Source of the DNA: Cristatella mucedo
Lineage: Eukaryota; Bryozoa; Phylactolaemata; Cristatellidae
Direction: 5' to 3'
DNA length: 64,000 nt
Assembly (NCBI GenBank): GCA_009760855.2
Contig: WPIO01000057.1
Coordinates: forward strand, 2,415,001 to 2,479,000
Below the pieces are notes generated by a model. It was not told where the DNA came from, made no database searches, and worked only from the letters and a program-made list of their open reading frames with translations. Position numbers and translations under genes: made by a program. Positions 12,901 through 26,413 of the stretch are shown here, piece by piece; position 1 is the first letter of the stretch; the number at the start of each line of letters is the position of its first letter.

Positions 12901-15900
12901 GACTCAGCGAGATCTGTATGCGGTCAGAGAAGTAGAATTTGGTAACATTTGGTGATGAAAGCATGCAGTTGAAGGAGAAATTCTGTGAGTGTGACTCTTT
13001 ATATGAGTAGGGCCAGGCACATAAGCTGCAAGAGACAATGAGTCAGAGTACACGAAATTCGGGGATAAAGGCATCAGATAACTTATCAAAATAAGGGAAA
13101 ACATTGATATACAAGTCTGATTATCTGACCACATGCTGATCTCATTCAGCCTACAATATGTGCTTTCCTCCACAGGTGATGTTACCTGTGAATTGAGAAA
13201 CCTCAAGACGACACTAGCTGACATGCTCGACGAGTTCGCACCTCTGATTAAGTGCACTGTGCACTCTCACCCAGATGGCCTATCGTTTACCACAGACATT
13301 AATAATAATAATAATGCACTTAATAACGCACCCTCAGAGAACTCAATCTCTTTCTAGGCGCCTGGCTAGGTCTGCTAGCACGAGCTTGAAAAAACGTACC
13401 AAAGATCAGGACCGACTGTCCATCGACAGGCATGAGAGGACTACTGTAGGTCGTGCCAATCACTCCAGCAGAGGCCAAGTCTAGCTTCTTCAAAAACATT
13501 GTTGAATCGCTGATGCACAATCCATAAACGCTGGTGTCGACGAATAACCATCTCGTCAACCGCTCCAGATTAGCTCCTTACCTAATGATCACTGTGATGA
13601 TCTAGCTGAGCGTTTCTCTAGATTCTTTGTCCAGAAGATAGACAAGGTCAGGGAGTCCATCCCTGTGATGGCAGCATCCCCCCTAGAATGCTGTCCCTTG
13701 AATCCTTGTAGCACCTCAATGTCTACATTCAATCACGTCATTAGTGATCTCGTTTTGAAGTTCTTATCCCAAATACAAAAGACAACAAGTCCTTTGAACC
13801 CAATTACCACTGCCCTGCTCCTACGATACATTGATCTGCTGCTGCCATGCAAAGCCAACATCAATAATATGTCATTAGCCACACTCATCTCCCAGCATCT
13901 TTCAAAAAAGCTTTAGTCAGGCCACTACTCAAGAAAGCAATGCTAGACCAAGAGAACTTGAGCAACTACTGCCAAGTCTCCCTTCTACTATTCCAATCAA
14001 AGACACTGGAACCAGTCGTGGCAGACCAACCGAACTCATATTTTGAAACTTCAAACCTTGCTAGAAAGTTCCAGCCTGGTCATAGAGCTAATCACTGCAT
14101 AAATTCAGCATTGCGTCGGGTGTACAACGAAACACTTAGGAATGCAGACATGGGTAGAGTGTCTCTCCTTGTTTTGCTCGATCTTTTGGCAGCTTTTGAT
14201 ACCGTCGATCACAAAGTTCTTCTAAAGCTCGCCTGGGCATCACTGACACTGCTCAGCAATGGTTCGGGTCCTACCTCAGTGAGAGACTCCAGAGTACTGA
14301 TGTTTATTGATAAAGATCGTCCAAGGTACCTCTGAAATATGGGGTACCTCAGGGCTCCATGCTACGTTTGGTTCTTTTCACAGTTTATACTCTCCCTCTT
14401 GCCGATGTGATTGCCAAGCACAATCTAGGGTTTCACTTCTATGCGGACGACACTCAGTCGTACCTTTGCTTTGATCCAGCCCAACCTTTGAGAACCTCGA
14501 ATTCCTTCAACTACATTGCTGCATGTATTGATGACATCCGTACATGGCTGGCCGCAAACTTTCTTAAATTAGATGATCATAAAACTAACTTATTAGTTAT
14601 GGGCAAACAAAGTGTGATTCGGGTATTGGAAAGGCTAGCGATCAAAATGGGCTGTGCCAGCATATCTCCTGTTGAATCAGCACGAAATCTAGGTGTAATA
14701 TTCTTAAGTGACCTTTTGTTAGACGACCGCATCAGCTCCACAATCAAGTCTGCATACTTTCAGCTACATAACATTGCCAAAATTAGGGCTTGTTTAGATA
14801 AGAATAGCAAATCCAAGTTGGTCCATGCATTTATGACATCCAGACTTTACTTATGCAACTCACTGCTTGCTGGCCTACCGGCACGTGCAATCAGGTGCTT
14901 ACAGCTGGAGCAACGACAACTATTCTCCAGCTGCCGACTATATCATCCTTTCCAGCAGTCCTGAACTGCTACTGCCATGCTACTCACTACCTCAACCGCT
15001 CTCCTGACTCTGCTATGCTTCCCACGTTCTCTTTGTTGAGTGAGACGAAGTCTGCTGGCTACCGAATGCATACCAAAAGCCGCTTAGCCTGTGAGTTCGA
15101 TTAACAAAACTCTCCTGCATAACACCCACATAGTCTCTATGGCTTTTTGGAGTTACAGACGGAGATACAATATAAAACTCTTCAGCTTTGCTTGTCTGTC
15201 GTGAGCGTTGCAGTTGTTATATCACACCACTTCTCACCGACCTGCACTGGCTACCAGTAAAGCAACGTATCGAATTCAAGGTTTTGTGGCTCACTTTTAG
15301 GTCCCTCCATTATTTGGCTGCAGCCTCCTTTTCAGATCTACTCCCCCACCATTCCAAGCATCGCACCATCCACTTTTCGGAATCTATTTGTTCACCTATA
15401 CCACGTTCAAACTTTATGTCCTTTGGAATCCGAGCATTTAGCTCCTAAGCTCCCCAAATCCTGGAACTCACTTCCGACTTGCGTCACGACAACCCCCGAC
15501 TTGACCTCATTAAAAAACGTACCTATTTATGACAGCATATAGTGGGCCCAGTGATTCGTCCTTTATTAACTAATGCGTGGTGATACTGAGTATGCTGCCA
15601 CTAACTACACTTGCATGCTGACCCTGTACTTGTCACCCTTAATCATGGAATTCGTGTTGTTTATCAAGCGTGATACCACTCACCATTCGGCCGTGTTTCC
15701 TTTTGCAGCAAATGTAAAGCATCTGGAAAGAGGTTTAGTCCTCTGAAGGTGCTCGATCAAGTGCATTCTTAATATTATTATCATATTATTTCCTTTGAAA
15801 TTGATGCTGCCCCGAGAAAATGTTTCCCCCTTATGATTAATCCCCTTTAGGACCTCTCGTCATTGGTAGACCACTACAATACGACAATAGCTGACATGAC

Positions 15901-18900
15901 GAGTTTTTACCTCCAGATAAGTGCACTATGAGCCGTCGCCCAGACTGACTTTGGTTTACTGCAGGCATTAAACTAGCTAGGTCTAATATGCCCAAGCTTT
16001 AAAAATGCAAAAGATCAGGACTGTCTATCAACAGGTTTTTGGGGACTACTGTAGATCATACCAGATAGTCTTAGCTAAGGCTAAGCCTAGCTTCTACGAA
16101 AATATTCTTGAATCACTGATGCACAATCAACAAATGCTTATGTATACGATCAACCATCTCCTTAACAGCTCCCACGTTAGTTAGTTCGTCGGTGCCTGGT
16201 GATCATTGTAGTCATCTTGATGAAGGGTTCTCTAGTTTAGTTGTCAGCAAGCTAGACAAAATCAGTGTCCATCCCAAACTTAGCATCGTCTCTTCTGAAC
16301 ACATGTCACTCAATAACAACCCCACAAAACTCCCTTCTTCCAACTCCATGCAGCACCTCAATGTCTGCAATTTAAAAGGCCTCGAGTAACATCGTCCTGA
16401 AACTCATGTCGCAATCAAAGAAGACTACTAGTCCTCTGGACCCTATGCCTAGGGTCCTAATTCAAGATGCGTAAATCCACTGCTTCAATGCATAATTAAC
16501 AATATAATAATGACCTCAGCCTCAGGACATGGCCATGGGCCTTGAAAAACTATAGTTGGGTAGTAATTAAGAGAGCAACATTAGACCAAGAAAACTTGTT
16601 CAGCTTCTGCCCTATCTCCCTTCTACCGTTCCTATCACAGACACTTAGAGTCGTGGCAGACTAGTTGAACATGGAAACTTCAAGCCTAGATCAGACCAGC
16701 TACAAGCTAATCAGAAGCTTCTTTTTTATAGCGATAGAAGAGCCTTTATGGCTATCGCCACCGCTAGCAGTAGCCACAAAGAATCGCCCATCACAGGATT
16801 TGAGCACACGACCTCGGGGCCGAGGTATTGGAAAGAAACCGCCTTCCCTAGTGAGCCATCCCGGCTCAACAATGCAAGCAAGTGCCTCTTTGGTTTTCGA
16901 GGTAATCACTCCACTGAGTCAACTTTGCTTGGGGTTTACAACGACCTTCTCAGGAATGCAGACTTTAATAAAGTTGCTTTAATTGTTTTGTTTGATTATT
17001 ATTGGAAGCGTTCGATGCAATCGATCTCCAAGTCTTTTCGGAGAGTCTCTCATCTAGCCTGGGCATTACTAGCATAGCACTACAATGGTAGAAGTCCTGT
17101 CTCAGGAGGAGACCAGATATTGATATGAACAAAAGAAGACCATTCAAGGAATTACTTCTGTTTGGGCTACCTCAGGCCTCCGTGCTTGGTCTGCTTCTCG
17201 CCACTGTCTATACACTCCCTCTTCCTGATTTAATCGCCAAGAACAATCTAAGCTGTAACTTCTATGCAGATCACACTTAGTTTAATCTTTATTTTGATCC
17301 CTCCCACCCTTCCAGCTTGTCAAACTCACTCACCTGCCTTCCTGCACGTATTGCCTTGCTGCAAGTATTGCTGAGTGTACTGAAACTTGCTAGTTATGGG
17401 CCAACCGAGCCTAACTCAGAAATTGGAAAGTGCAGTGCTCAACCTCGGCTCTGTCTGCACATCTACTGCATCAGCGAGAAATATATGTGTCCTATACCAA
17501 AGTATACCTTTCGCTCGAGGATCGCATCAGCTGATGGGTAAAGTCTGCATACTTTTAGCTACATAACATTGCCAAGATTCGAGCTCACATAGACAGGGAT
17601 ACTACTTCCAAATTGGCATATGCATTTGTAACATCCCATCTCGATTTCTGCAACTCACTGCTTACTCGTCTACTGGCATGTGCGATCAAGCGCTTACAGT
17701 TGGTGCAAAAGTCTGCAGCTACATTGTCTGTCGTGGGCATAGCAGTTGCCACCGCACGACTTCCTGCCAACCTGCACTGGTAAACTGTACCGATCAAGCA
17801 GCATATCGACTTCAAGGTTCTATCATCCACTTTTAGGTCTATTCAATCTCTGGCTTCAGCTTACCTATTAGAATTACTCCCCCGCCAGGCTAAGCATAGT
17901 ACCATCTGCTTTTCTGAATCAAATTATTTTAGCTACACTTAGTACGAGCCTCTAATCCTTCGGAGAGCATGCCTTTAGTACGTATTTTCCCAAGACTGGA
18001 AATCACCCTTGACTGACATCAAGACATTCCCTGCATTGACATCAGTAAAAAAATATGCTCCAATTATATTTACCTCGGCATTTAGTGGGTCCTTGGGATT
18101 CATCCTTTGAGCGCTTACGTGTGCTGAAACTGTGCCTGCTGCCACTAACCCTATTTGCATGCTCACCCGGTGTACGTCACCTCTAACCATGCTACCGTTG
18201 TTGAAATTATGCATGCTTCTTACTAGCAATATTATCATGCTTCCTTTAAATCATATGTAAAGAACCAAGACAGAGATAAAGTTCTCTGAGAGCATTATAC
18301 AAGTGTATTATTATTGTTGCATTTTTGTTGCTTTTGTTTAGTCCTTTGGGTGATTGTGTGATATGAAACCTTATATGAAACATTGTGACTAGGGCCAAGA
18401 GCAACAATCTTTGCTCTAGCTGACTCATAGAACCTGTCGACTGTCCTGTGCGATTTAAGTGCTTGCCTGTGTGTGATTCAATATCCTATCCAAGGGTCCT
18501 ACTAGCTTTTGCTCTGCAAGTCCGAGCCGATAAAACTGAGCTACTGCCCAAAGGTCAGCTCAAACCTGTGGCTGGACTAAAAGGCTTTGCTCTTCACGTG
18601 TGCTTGGAATTTGTGAGCCGTGATGGCTCACTAGGTAAGGCTTTTCACGACATAGGTCCCGAGGTAGAGGGTTCGAACCCTGTGGTGGGCGATATTTCAT
18701 CACCACTGCAAGTGGTTGTGATAGCCGTCAAGGCTCTTCGGTCGCTGTACAAAAGAGGCCGTTAAATCAGCTAGTATTTTTTGCATTTGCGGATGTCGTC
18801 TTCGACAGCTGCCTAAATTTTGAAGCCTTCGTTAAGAAGACTGCATCCACACAGCTACCCATCACGTCCGATTCCTATCAAAGATTAGGTGCTGACTTCC

Positions 18901-21900
18901 ACGGTAGCTTGTGAAGAATTTAACTAGCTTTTTAGCACTGTCTCGGCTAGATTATTGTGTTTCTCCTTTGGCTGGACTACCGAAAAAGGCACAAGAGCCA
19001 CTGCAGCTAGCGATGAATGATGGCTGTAAGGCTAGCTTGCAAATCTCACTGGTTCTTCTTTGCTTAAAACGCTTGGATGGCGGCCGGCTGATCATATAAT
19101 ACAGAGCTACGTTCTTATGGTGACCCACAAAGCCCACCACGGCTTGCCCCTGTAATAACTAGCTGAAGTGATGCACTAGTTTCAGCCTCCTCCTACCCTC
19201 AGGTCCTTTATGGACAATAAATTAGCTGTTCCATTCCTCCTCCCCTTAAAGACCGCTGGCAACATAAGCTTTTGCCCGGCAGGGCTATGGCTGTGGAACT
19301 CACTTCCATTACTCTTACACAACGAAACTACTCTCCAGCTGCCGACTAAAAGCACATTCTTTCCAGCAGCCCTGAGCTGCCACTTCCGTGCTATTCATTA
19401 TCTCAACTGATCTCTGTACTCAGCTATGCTTCTCACTTCCCCTTTGTTTCTTGAGATGAAGTCTGTTGGCTACGAAATACACACCGAAAGCTGCTTAGGC
19501 TGTCAGTGTGCTAGACAAAACTCTCCTGCATAACATCCACATAGTTAGTGTGGCTTTGCAGAGTTACAGACGAAGATATGCTGTCAAAGCATGATATATA
19601 GGTGCCTTACATGCTTGTCTAAGCAGGATCCATTGCTTTTTATTCATTTTCGGCTATTGCTTCTGTTGCAGTAATTTCCATAGTAACTAAATAAAGAATG
19701 GATTTTCTTAGGGCACAACAGACAGGGCATTCTAATTACTAGTATTAGTTTTACTACTAACTTTACAGCTAGATCAATCTATTGTAAATCTTCTAGCTAC
19801 AATGTTCATAACAATAATAATAATAATAATATCAATAGTAATAGCAGCAGGCCGTTTTGTAGCACCTATGATAACTTAATCTCTCTCCAGATGAATTAAA
19901 CTCATTGTAGGAGGAGCAATACCAGAGGTTTTTTGTGACATGTACAATATCAAGCACACAGAAGCAAAACGCATATAACGCTGAGGCCGGCACTCTAAGC
20001 AAACATGAAGACATTCTTGGCCAGCAGTTAGTAAGACCTCTGGTTAGTACCATTCACTGAATAATTCACAGGTTTGCACAAAAAGTAAACCAGATCAAAA
20101 AGACTGGTTTACTAAGGCCAATGGAATGCTGAATGGAACAGATACATCTTTTGCTTACTTAAAAGATGGGACGTCATTACAGGTAGTGACCGGAGCCGAA
20201 AGCTAGCTCCAGACCACTACCGCATACGAGCTGAAAGATCAATAGCAAACAATTTCAATTGAGTGCATGGAACTCTGCGAGAGGATTAGATGCAGAGGAG
20301 TAGGCGGTGTGTGAGGAGAGCACTAAAGAAGCAATAAGTTGGGATGGCTTGGCTACTGCAAGTGAGTGAATCAGCGGTCAGCCAGATTGGGGAGATCTTG
20401 AAATTGATTTAATGAGGTGCAATAAAGTAATATATACTGATGCCTAATAAAGTCGCACTCAATGGCTCACTGCTAGAGAAGGAGTTTTTCTGATCAGCGT
20501 TTCTGCCGATGGACTCTGTAATATGTATTACCACCTCCGAATCAGCTTAAGTGAGTTCGGTTCACAATTAAAAACATTCATTTTTCGTGACTGCTACTAC
20601 TTGTGCACTGGTACGAAGTAGAAACTAGTGTCTCTCCTTTAACCAGCGTTAGGTGTTTTTTGTAGTAGCCAATGTCCGAGTGATTCGTGAACAGCTATAC
20701 CTTAAAGAATAGCCATCGATTGCCTACACCTTGGCAGTCAAGCACGTAGCTCTAAGCCCCGAGAAAATCTCACTATGGTAAAGTTTCAGTACTAAGACCT
20801 TAAAGAGTGAATGAAACTGGTAATGATGCACTCTTTGTTGAAATACGACACTTGAACCATTAAAACAGCCAAGTTGTTTATGGGCTTAGCTGCTGTTGAG
20901 TAGGAACAGGGGGGTGTATGAAAGAAAAGCCCAGCCCAGACTAGATGCCAATCAAAGCCACTGTTGCGTCACTGAGAACATCAGTGCTCGTCAGCTGTAA
21001 AAGATAACCACATTAATAGCTGGACCCTGAGCTCAGATCTCAGAGCTTGGAATGCTCACCACGTCACAGAAACGTCAATCTTGGGGTGCTCACCACACAT
21101 ATTGGTAATGCACTTTGGCATAGCATCATGTCAAGGACAAACTGTAGATAGCAGGCAACCAATACATGATCAGTAGCAAAGTGGAGGAAAATGACGTGAG
21201 GCTGCAATGAAGAGTGAAGACGTGTGACAGTTGTCAGCCTATATCTTGACAAAACAATGCAACCTCGGGTCGCTCCCCCCCATACCTTTCGAGGCCGGTC
21301 AGCATCAGGCTGCAGCTTGCGTAGCCTTAGCATGCTGGCCACGGTGAGTCCGATGAAGGACGTATCGATAAACACTGTGTAGCTGATCATTGTGAGCACG
21401 TCGCCCGAGGCCAACATGCACAAAGAGATGATGCACTGCAAGCATATAGCTGAGTCAAGATAGCAGCGGGTAGAAATTAAGAGGCATACGGGCAGAAAGA
21501 AGAGTTACGATTGAATTTAAATATGTGCAATATCCAAAGACCACCTAGAACGGGAAGCCTGGCTAAAGAGTCCTGCCGAAACTGTAACCATCTTATTGCA
21601 CAGGCCAGAGTACATGATAGCAGTGAGTTATGGAAGTCTAGACAGAATAGCACAAATGTAGGGACCAACTTGGATGTAGTTGGTGTATGTCTCAGTCGTA
21701 AATTGTAATAACAAGAAGAATAAGAAAAATACATTTGATAAAGCACACTCAGTGAACTCAATATATTTATAGGTGCCATGCATTTGCTGCAAAGAAAGTA
21801 CGATCGAATGGTTACTGGTAGCAGGCACAATAAACAACAACAATAACATGGTTAAGGGTGACATGCACATGGTCAGCATGCAAATCAGATTAGTGGCAGC

Positions 21901-24900
21901 ATGCAGTGGTTTGCGCTGAAGCCCTCCAAGAGGACGTTGTCGGGCCACTCTGTAAAAAGTCAGCTCTAGAACATAACTAGTTTCTACCCAGTATCTCTGA
22001 TTACTTTACTATCAGCGATGCTCTACTCATCAGGAGCAGAGCATTTAAATGGACATATTTAACTACCAAATTTTGCAAATAAATTCCGGTCAGGATTTAG
22101 ACCTCATCACTAAGAGACATCACTATTGCTTGCACATAGCAACTGTCTCACTACATAAGTAGATTCCTCCTTGTTAGTTGCTGCCATTCCTGGGCTGTGG
22201 TTGACACACCTGATGACCAAATCCTGTGTCAGCACCTATAGGCTTCTCAAGTGTTCAATGCCATTGCATTGAAATGCTACTTGGTTCAATCTTAGAGTGG
22301 CACCTGACTAAAAAAAGGGCAGCAGCCCAATGGCCAATTTCCTGGGCTAATTTAGTACATATACCTCGTACGAACGTCGAAACCTTTGGAGACAGTGCTT
22401 TTAGTTCTTATGCTTCCAAAGTCTGGAACTCACTTCCATCTGGCGTCATGACACGTGACGACATTCACAAGCTACAAGCGTATCTATTTATTACAGCATT
22501 GAGTGGATCGACGTGATTCGTCGTTTATGTGCGTATGCATACCGACACTGCATGCTGCCACTAACCCCTTTTGCTGACCCTGCGTATGTTTCTTCTAACC
22601 TTAGTATGCTTGTTGTCATTGAGAATGCTACCATTAACCATTCGCCCATGTTTCCTTTGCAGCAAATGTAAAGTGCCTAGAAAGAGATTAAGCTCTCTGA
22701 GGGTGCTATAAATATACATACATTATTATAATTGTGGACTGAAATTCCACCAAACCATGAAGACAAGGCCGGTGTGACACAGAATAATTTTCTGAAGCAT
22801 AAGCAAACACCAGTAATTCCTGTTCTCACACACAGTAGCCAATGGCTTCTGTCACGCACAGCACAGAACAAGCGAGAAGCAGAGCTCAGTCAGTGCGAGA
22901 GTCGGGGGGGGGGGCTTCAGCACCAGAGATGGAGCCACGTGGGAAACAAGGCTCCATCTCAAGCGAAATAGAAACCAACCAAGAGGTCATATTATGTGGC
23001 ATCAGATGCACAAGCCAGACAAGCTTTTTCCATGCAGCCTGGCCAAGCCGATAGTAGCTAATCTAGAGAGGACCCGGCAGCTAGTGACATCTTTAGCTAG
23101 CCACTCGAGTATACATACATAGTCGTTGATAATATATTATTAATAACAATAATAGTATAATAACAATAATAATATAGTATAATAATATAATATAGTAATA
23201 TAATAATATAATAATATATTATAGTTATACTATTATATTATTAATTTATTGTAATATATTATAATTATTATAATTATATTATAATATTATACTATAATAA
23301 TGATAAGTATGATATATATTAATTATAATATATGCATATATATATATATATATATTAAATAATTAATAGTATAGTATATTATAATATATTATATAATATA
23401 TTAATATTAATATATTATAATATATATTAAAAATAATATATATTATATAATTAATGGCAAATCGTGGACTACCTGTAGACATGTGCTTTTTTGCAATGAA
23501 GCAACGTCAAAAGAGGAGCCGTCGAACCAGGACCGTGATTTCAGTGCTCAGTCCTCGAGTGTAGGTTCAATGATGATCAAGTTGAGAGCTTCGGAACTTG
23601 CAGAGGTAGACAGGCTAAGCTCATAAAGAAGGGGCAACACGTCTCCTTCGAAATAGGCTTCTAAGCTAAGGTCTCACGGACATTGCTCCCACTGCAAAGT
23701 CACACCGGAAGGTAAGAGCACAGACAGCCACCAACGATGCAACTCGACCAACTGCAGCTCGAACGGCGTATCTCGAATACTGCACACGATGTGCACATAA
23801 TTCAGTCTTCTAATGCCCCACCTTTCGTTGGGAAATTGTTTCCCACTCCTATAAGCTTGGAGCCATGGCAACTAGCCAGGGGCTAAAACATCCGGTCCTC
23901 AAACGACAAGCCGCATGTGCTGTGCATCGGGTGCAGACGGGAACCTCTTTACGAGGTGCAGACAGGAGAGTCTTTTCCGAGGGGCTCAACACTTCAAGGG
24001 TAGCACTAAAGCTTTCAAAGGAAGCACAGAACCCTTAACCTTCCCAGAGCCAGCCCATTGCAGCACGTGATGCAACACAGCTGTAGAGGCTCCTCACTGC
24101 ACGGCCGCTGCTGCTCATGCTAGGTGCGGCTGATACTGTCCAGAATCGGCTTTCGGATTGTGGCTTCACCATGAGAGGCAGATCACGCGAGCACAAGTCG
24201 GTGGTAATCCACCAGTAAGCAATGGCCGCACTGATATGCAAGAAAAATCGACCAGGTGAAACTCAACTAATACCCGTCTGACTCCTACTGCTTCTTATGC
24301 TTAGTCCTTTCTACAGAGATCGTATTTTGCTCTGCTGGTAGGGACTATCTTACGAATTAAGTGACTGACCAAGAGCAAGCAGCAGTCTGATACTAAGGCA
24401 GCAGTGACAGGCAGCTCACCTGGAATGCGAGCGACACCATGGGAGTTCGAAATCGGCCGTTTATGGTACCAAAGACTTTCGGCAAGTGGTTTTTTCGGGC
24501 AGCGACAAGATACAATCTGAAAGTACGACCTGAGCAATGTATCTGAAGATCAATTTTGCGTGCATAGGCACAGGTCGCTGCCTTTTTGCACCGTCGTGTT
24601 AACGCCAGCATCGCTGCTCAAATGAAACAAGCATTACCAATCAGAGCGCTACAGACCCCACGTCCACCAAAATATAATAATGTACAGCTGGATTTTGCAT
24701 AGTATACAAAAAGCTGAAGTTTCCTGACAAATTCTAAGTCTCAGACCCCTTGCATAAGCATGCAAATGATCAAGCCTCAGGCATCCATGCAGTGCAACTT
24801 CATTGCAGCATGTCCTGCATGTGAATGAAAAGGCATATAACTGAATAAAAGTAACTACGAGATTAGTGCAGAGCCAGTGCATACAAGTGCATAAGCCTGT

Positions 24901-24950
24901 GGCTGACTCTTGGCAGCCTGCTGCAGGTCAGCAAGCAGGAACTCAAGCCT

Positions 24951-25043
<93 letters not shown>

Positions 25044-25105
25044 GAAGGGAGAGACAGAGAGGGGGAGGAAAGGGGGGTTAGAGATACACAGACAGAGACA
25101 GACAG

Positions 25106-25199
<94 letters not shown>

Positions 25200-25442
25200 T
25201 GAGTCAGGGAAACAGGGAGACAGAGAGAGACATAGAGAGACGGAGGCATGATAAAGAGACAGAGACAAACAAAAAAACAGACAGACAGAAACTGAAAGAA
25301 AGAGACAGACCGACACATATGGCCAGAAATAGACAGCAAAAGACAGCAATAGACAGACAGGGACAGATAGAGACAGTCAGAGACACAAAGAAAGACAGGC
25401 AGAGACAGGCAGAGACACACAGAGACAGACAGAGAGAAGAGG

Positions 25443-25476
<34 letters not shown>

Positions 25477-26379
25477 CAGGGCCCCATCACACCACTGAGT
25501 GGTGTACTATGGAAGAAGAAGCTTTGCAGATACTCAATGGGTGGGGATAAAGTACATGCACCGTGCTTACCACTGTGCCACAGTCAGGCTCGTAGACCGA
25601 GCTGTCCTAGGTGAGTAAATAGTAGAGAGGGGCACTGCGTACTTGCAGCTATCTATCCAATAAGAGGAAGAGGGGTATGGGTAGGGCAGCCACTGCTGCT
25701 GCTGCTGTGTCCAATGGGCCTCGACCATGTGAAGCTTGCCAGACGGGGGCAATGACCAAAGTGCACGAAGGAAGAATGCGAGGCTGGCCGGTTGCAGAGC
25801 TCTTCCTCCACTCGAAAGAAGTCAAGAAGAACGTGCCTCTGAACATCCCTCCTCAGCCAGTGCCATGATAAACCAGCAAGCGAAAGATCAAGTACAGGGC
25901 CATCAGTGCTTAATGCTTCTCCGCCTGGTGCATGCTGGCCAGCTCCACCGAAGATGGCGTCATCTTGTTGATCTGGCAGCCAAAATCGGCTTGCAAATAT
26001 CTTGGACAGACAGGGAGACACCTGGCGAGAGATCGGCCTCTACTATGGCAGAAAATGTCACGTCTGACAGGCAGACAGACTGGTGCAATACTGCTTCGAA
26101 TGCCTTTGTTTTGTCACCAAACACTAGCCACAAAGAGGGCCATAGTAGGCCGGTCTGGTAGCCAACAGATAGCACAGGCTGTAGCCAGTACCTGGACGAC
26201 ATGAATATGCAGCCGTTTAAAGTGCCGAACGTCGAGCAGGCCACCATCACCGGTATGACCCACGACATGATGCCCAGTGTCTTGTTACCAAAGGCCTTCA
26301 ACAAACAAATACTCTGCTCTTAAATGGCAAGGACAACAGTCAAGCATGAAGGCACTGCACTATATCTCCCTCATTTTGT

Positions 26380-26413
<34 letters not shown>

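Larger units (their letters stand above)
13117..15795 (+). mobile_element. LINE-A copy, plus strand, with two nested insertions
   Basis: Begins at the endonuclease SDH motif ([13 protein letters not shown]), then linker, then reverse transcriptase: [43 protein letters not shown], intact YADD in [36 protein letters not shown], then [15 protein letters not shown] and a 3' tail near 15750-15795. Interrupted by a minus LINE-A 3' end at 13303-13366 and a LINE-B 3' end at 14913-15170. Not functional. Confidence 0.87.

Noticed and set aside
13117-15795. Host gene encoding a reverse-transcriptase-like protein
   Set aside because: Frames are broken and nested insertions split it; it is an ordinary dead LINE.
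23120-23455. Replication origin or mitochondrial insert in the AT-only tract
   Set aside because: Pure AT low-complexity sequence with no gene or conserved motif to support either.
24855-25420. Open frames of 164-185 residues made of Ser-Leu or Arg-Glu repeats
   Set aside because: They are translations of the (GA)n/(CT)n microsatellite; all frames stay open by composition. The same holds for frames over 33.6, 46.8, 50.4-51.3 and 38.5-39.2 kb.
25653-26021. 122-residue minus-strand frame between SLC7 exons 6 and 7
   Set aside because: I looked for an alternative exon, but no frame matches the conserved block after TM8 and exon 7 supplies that block in phase; a stop lies in the only faintly similar frame ([16 protein letters not shown]).
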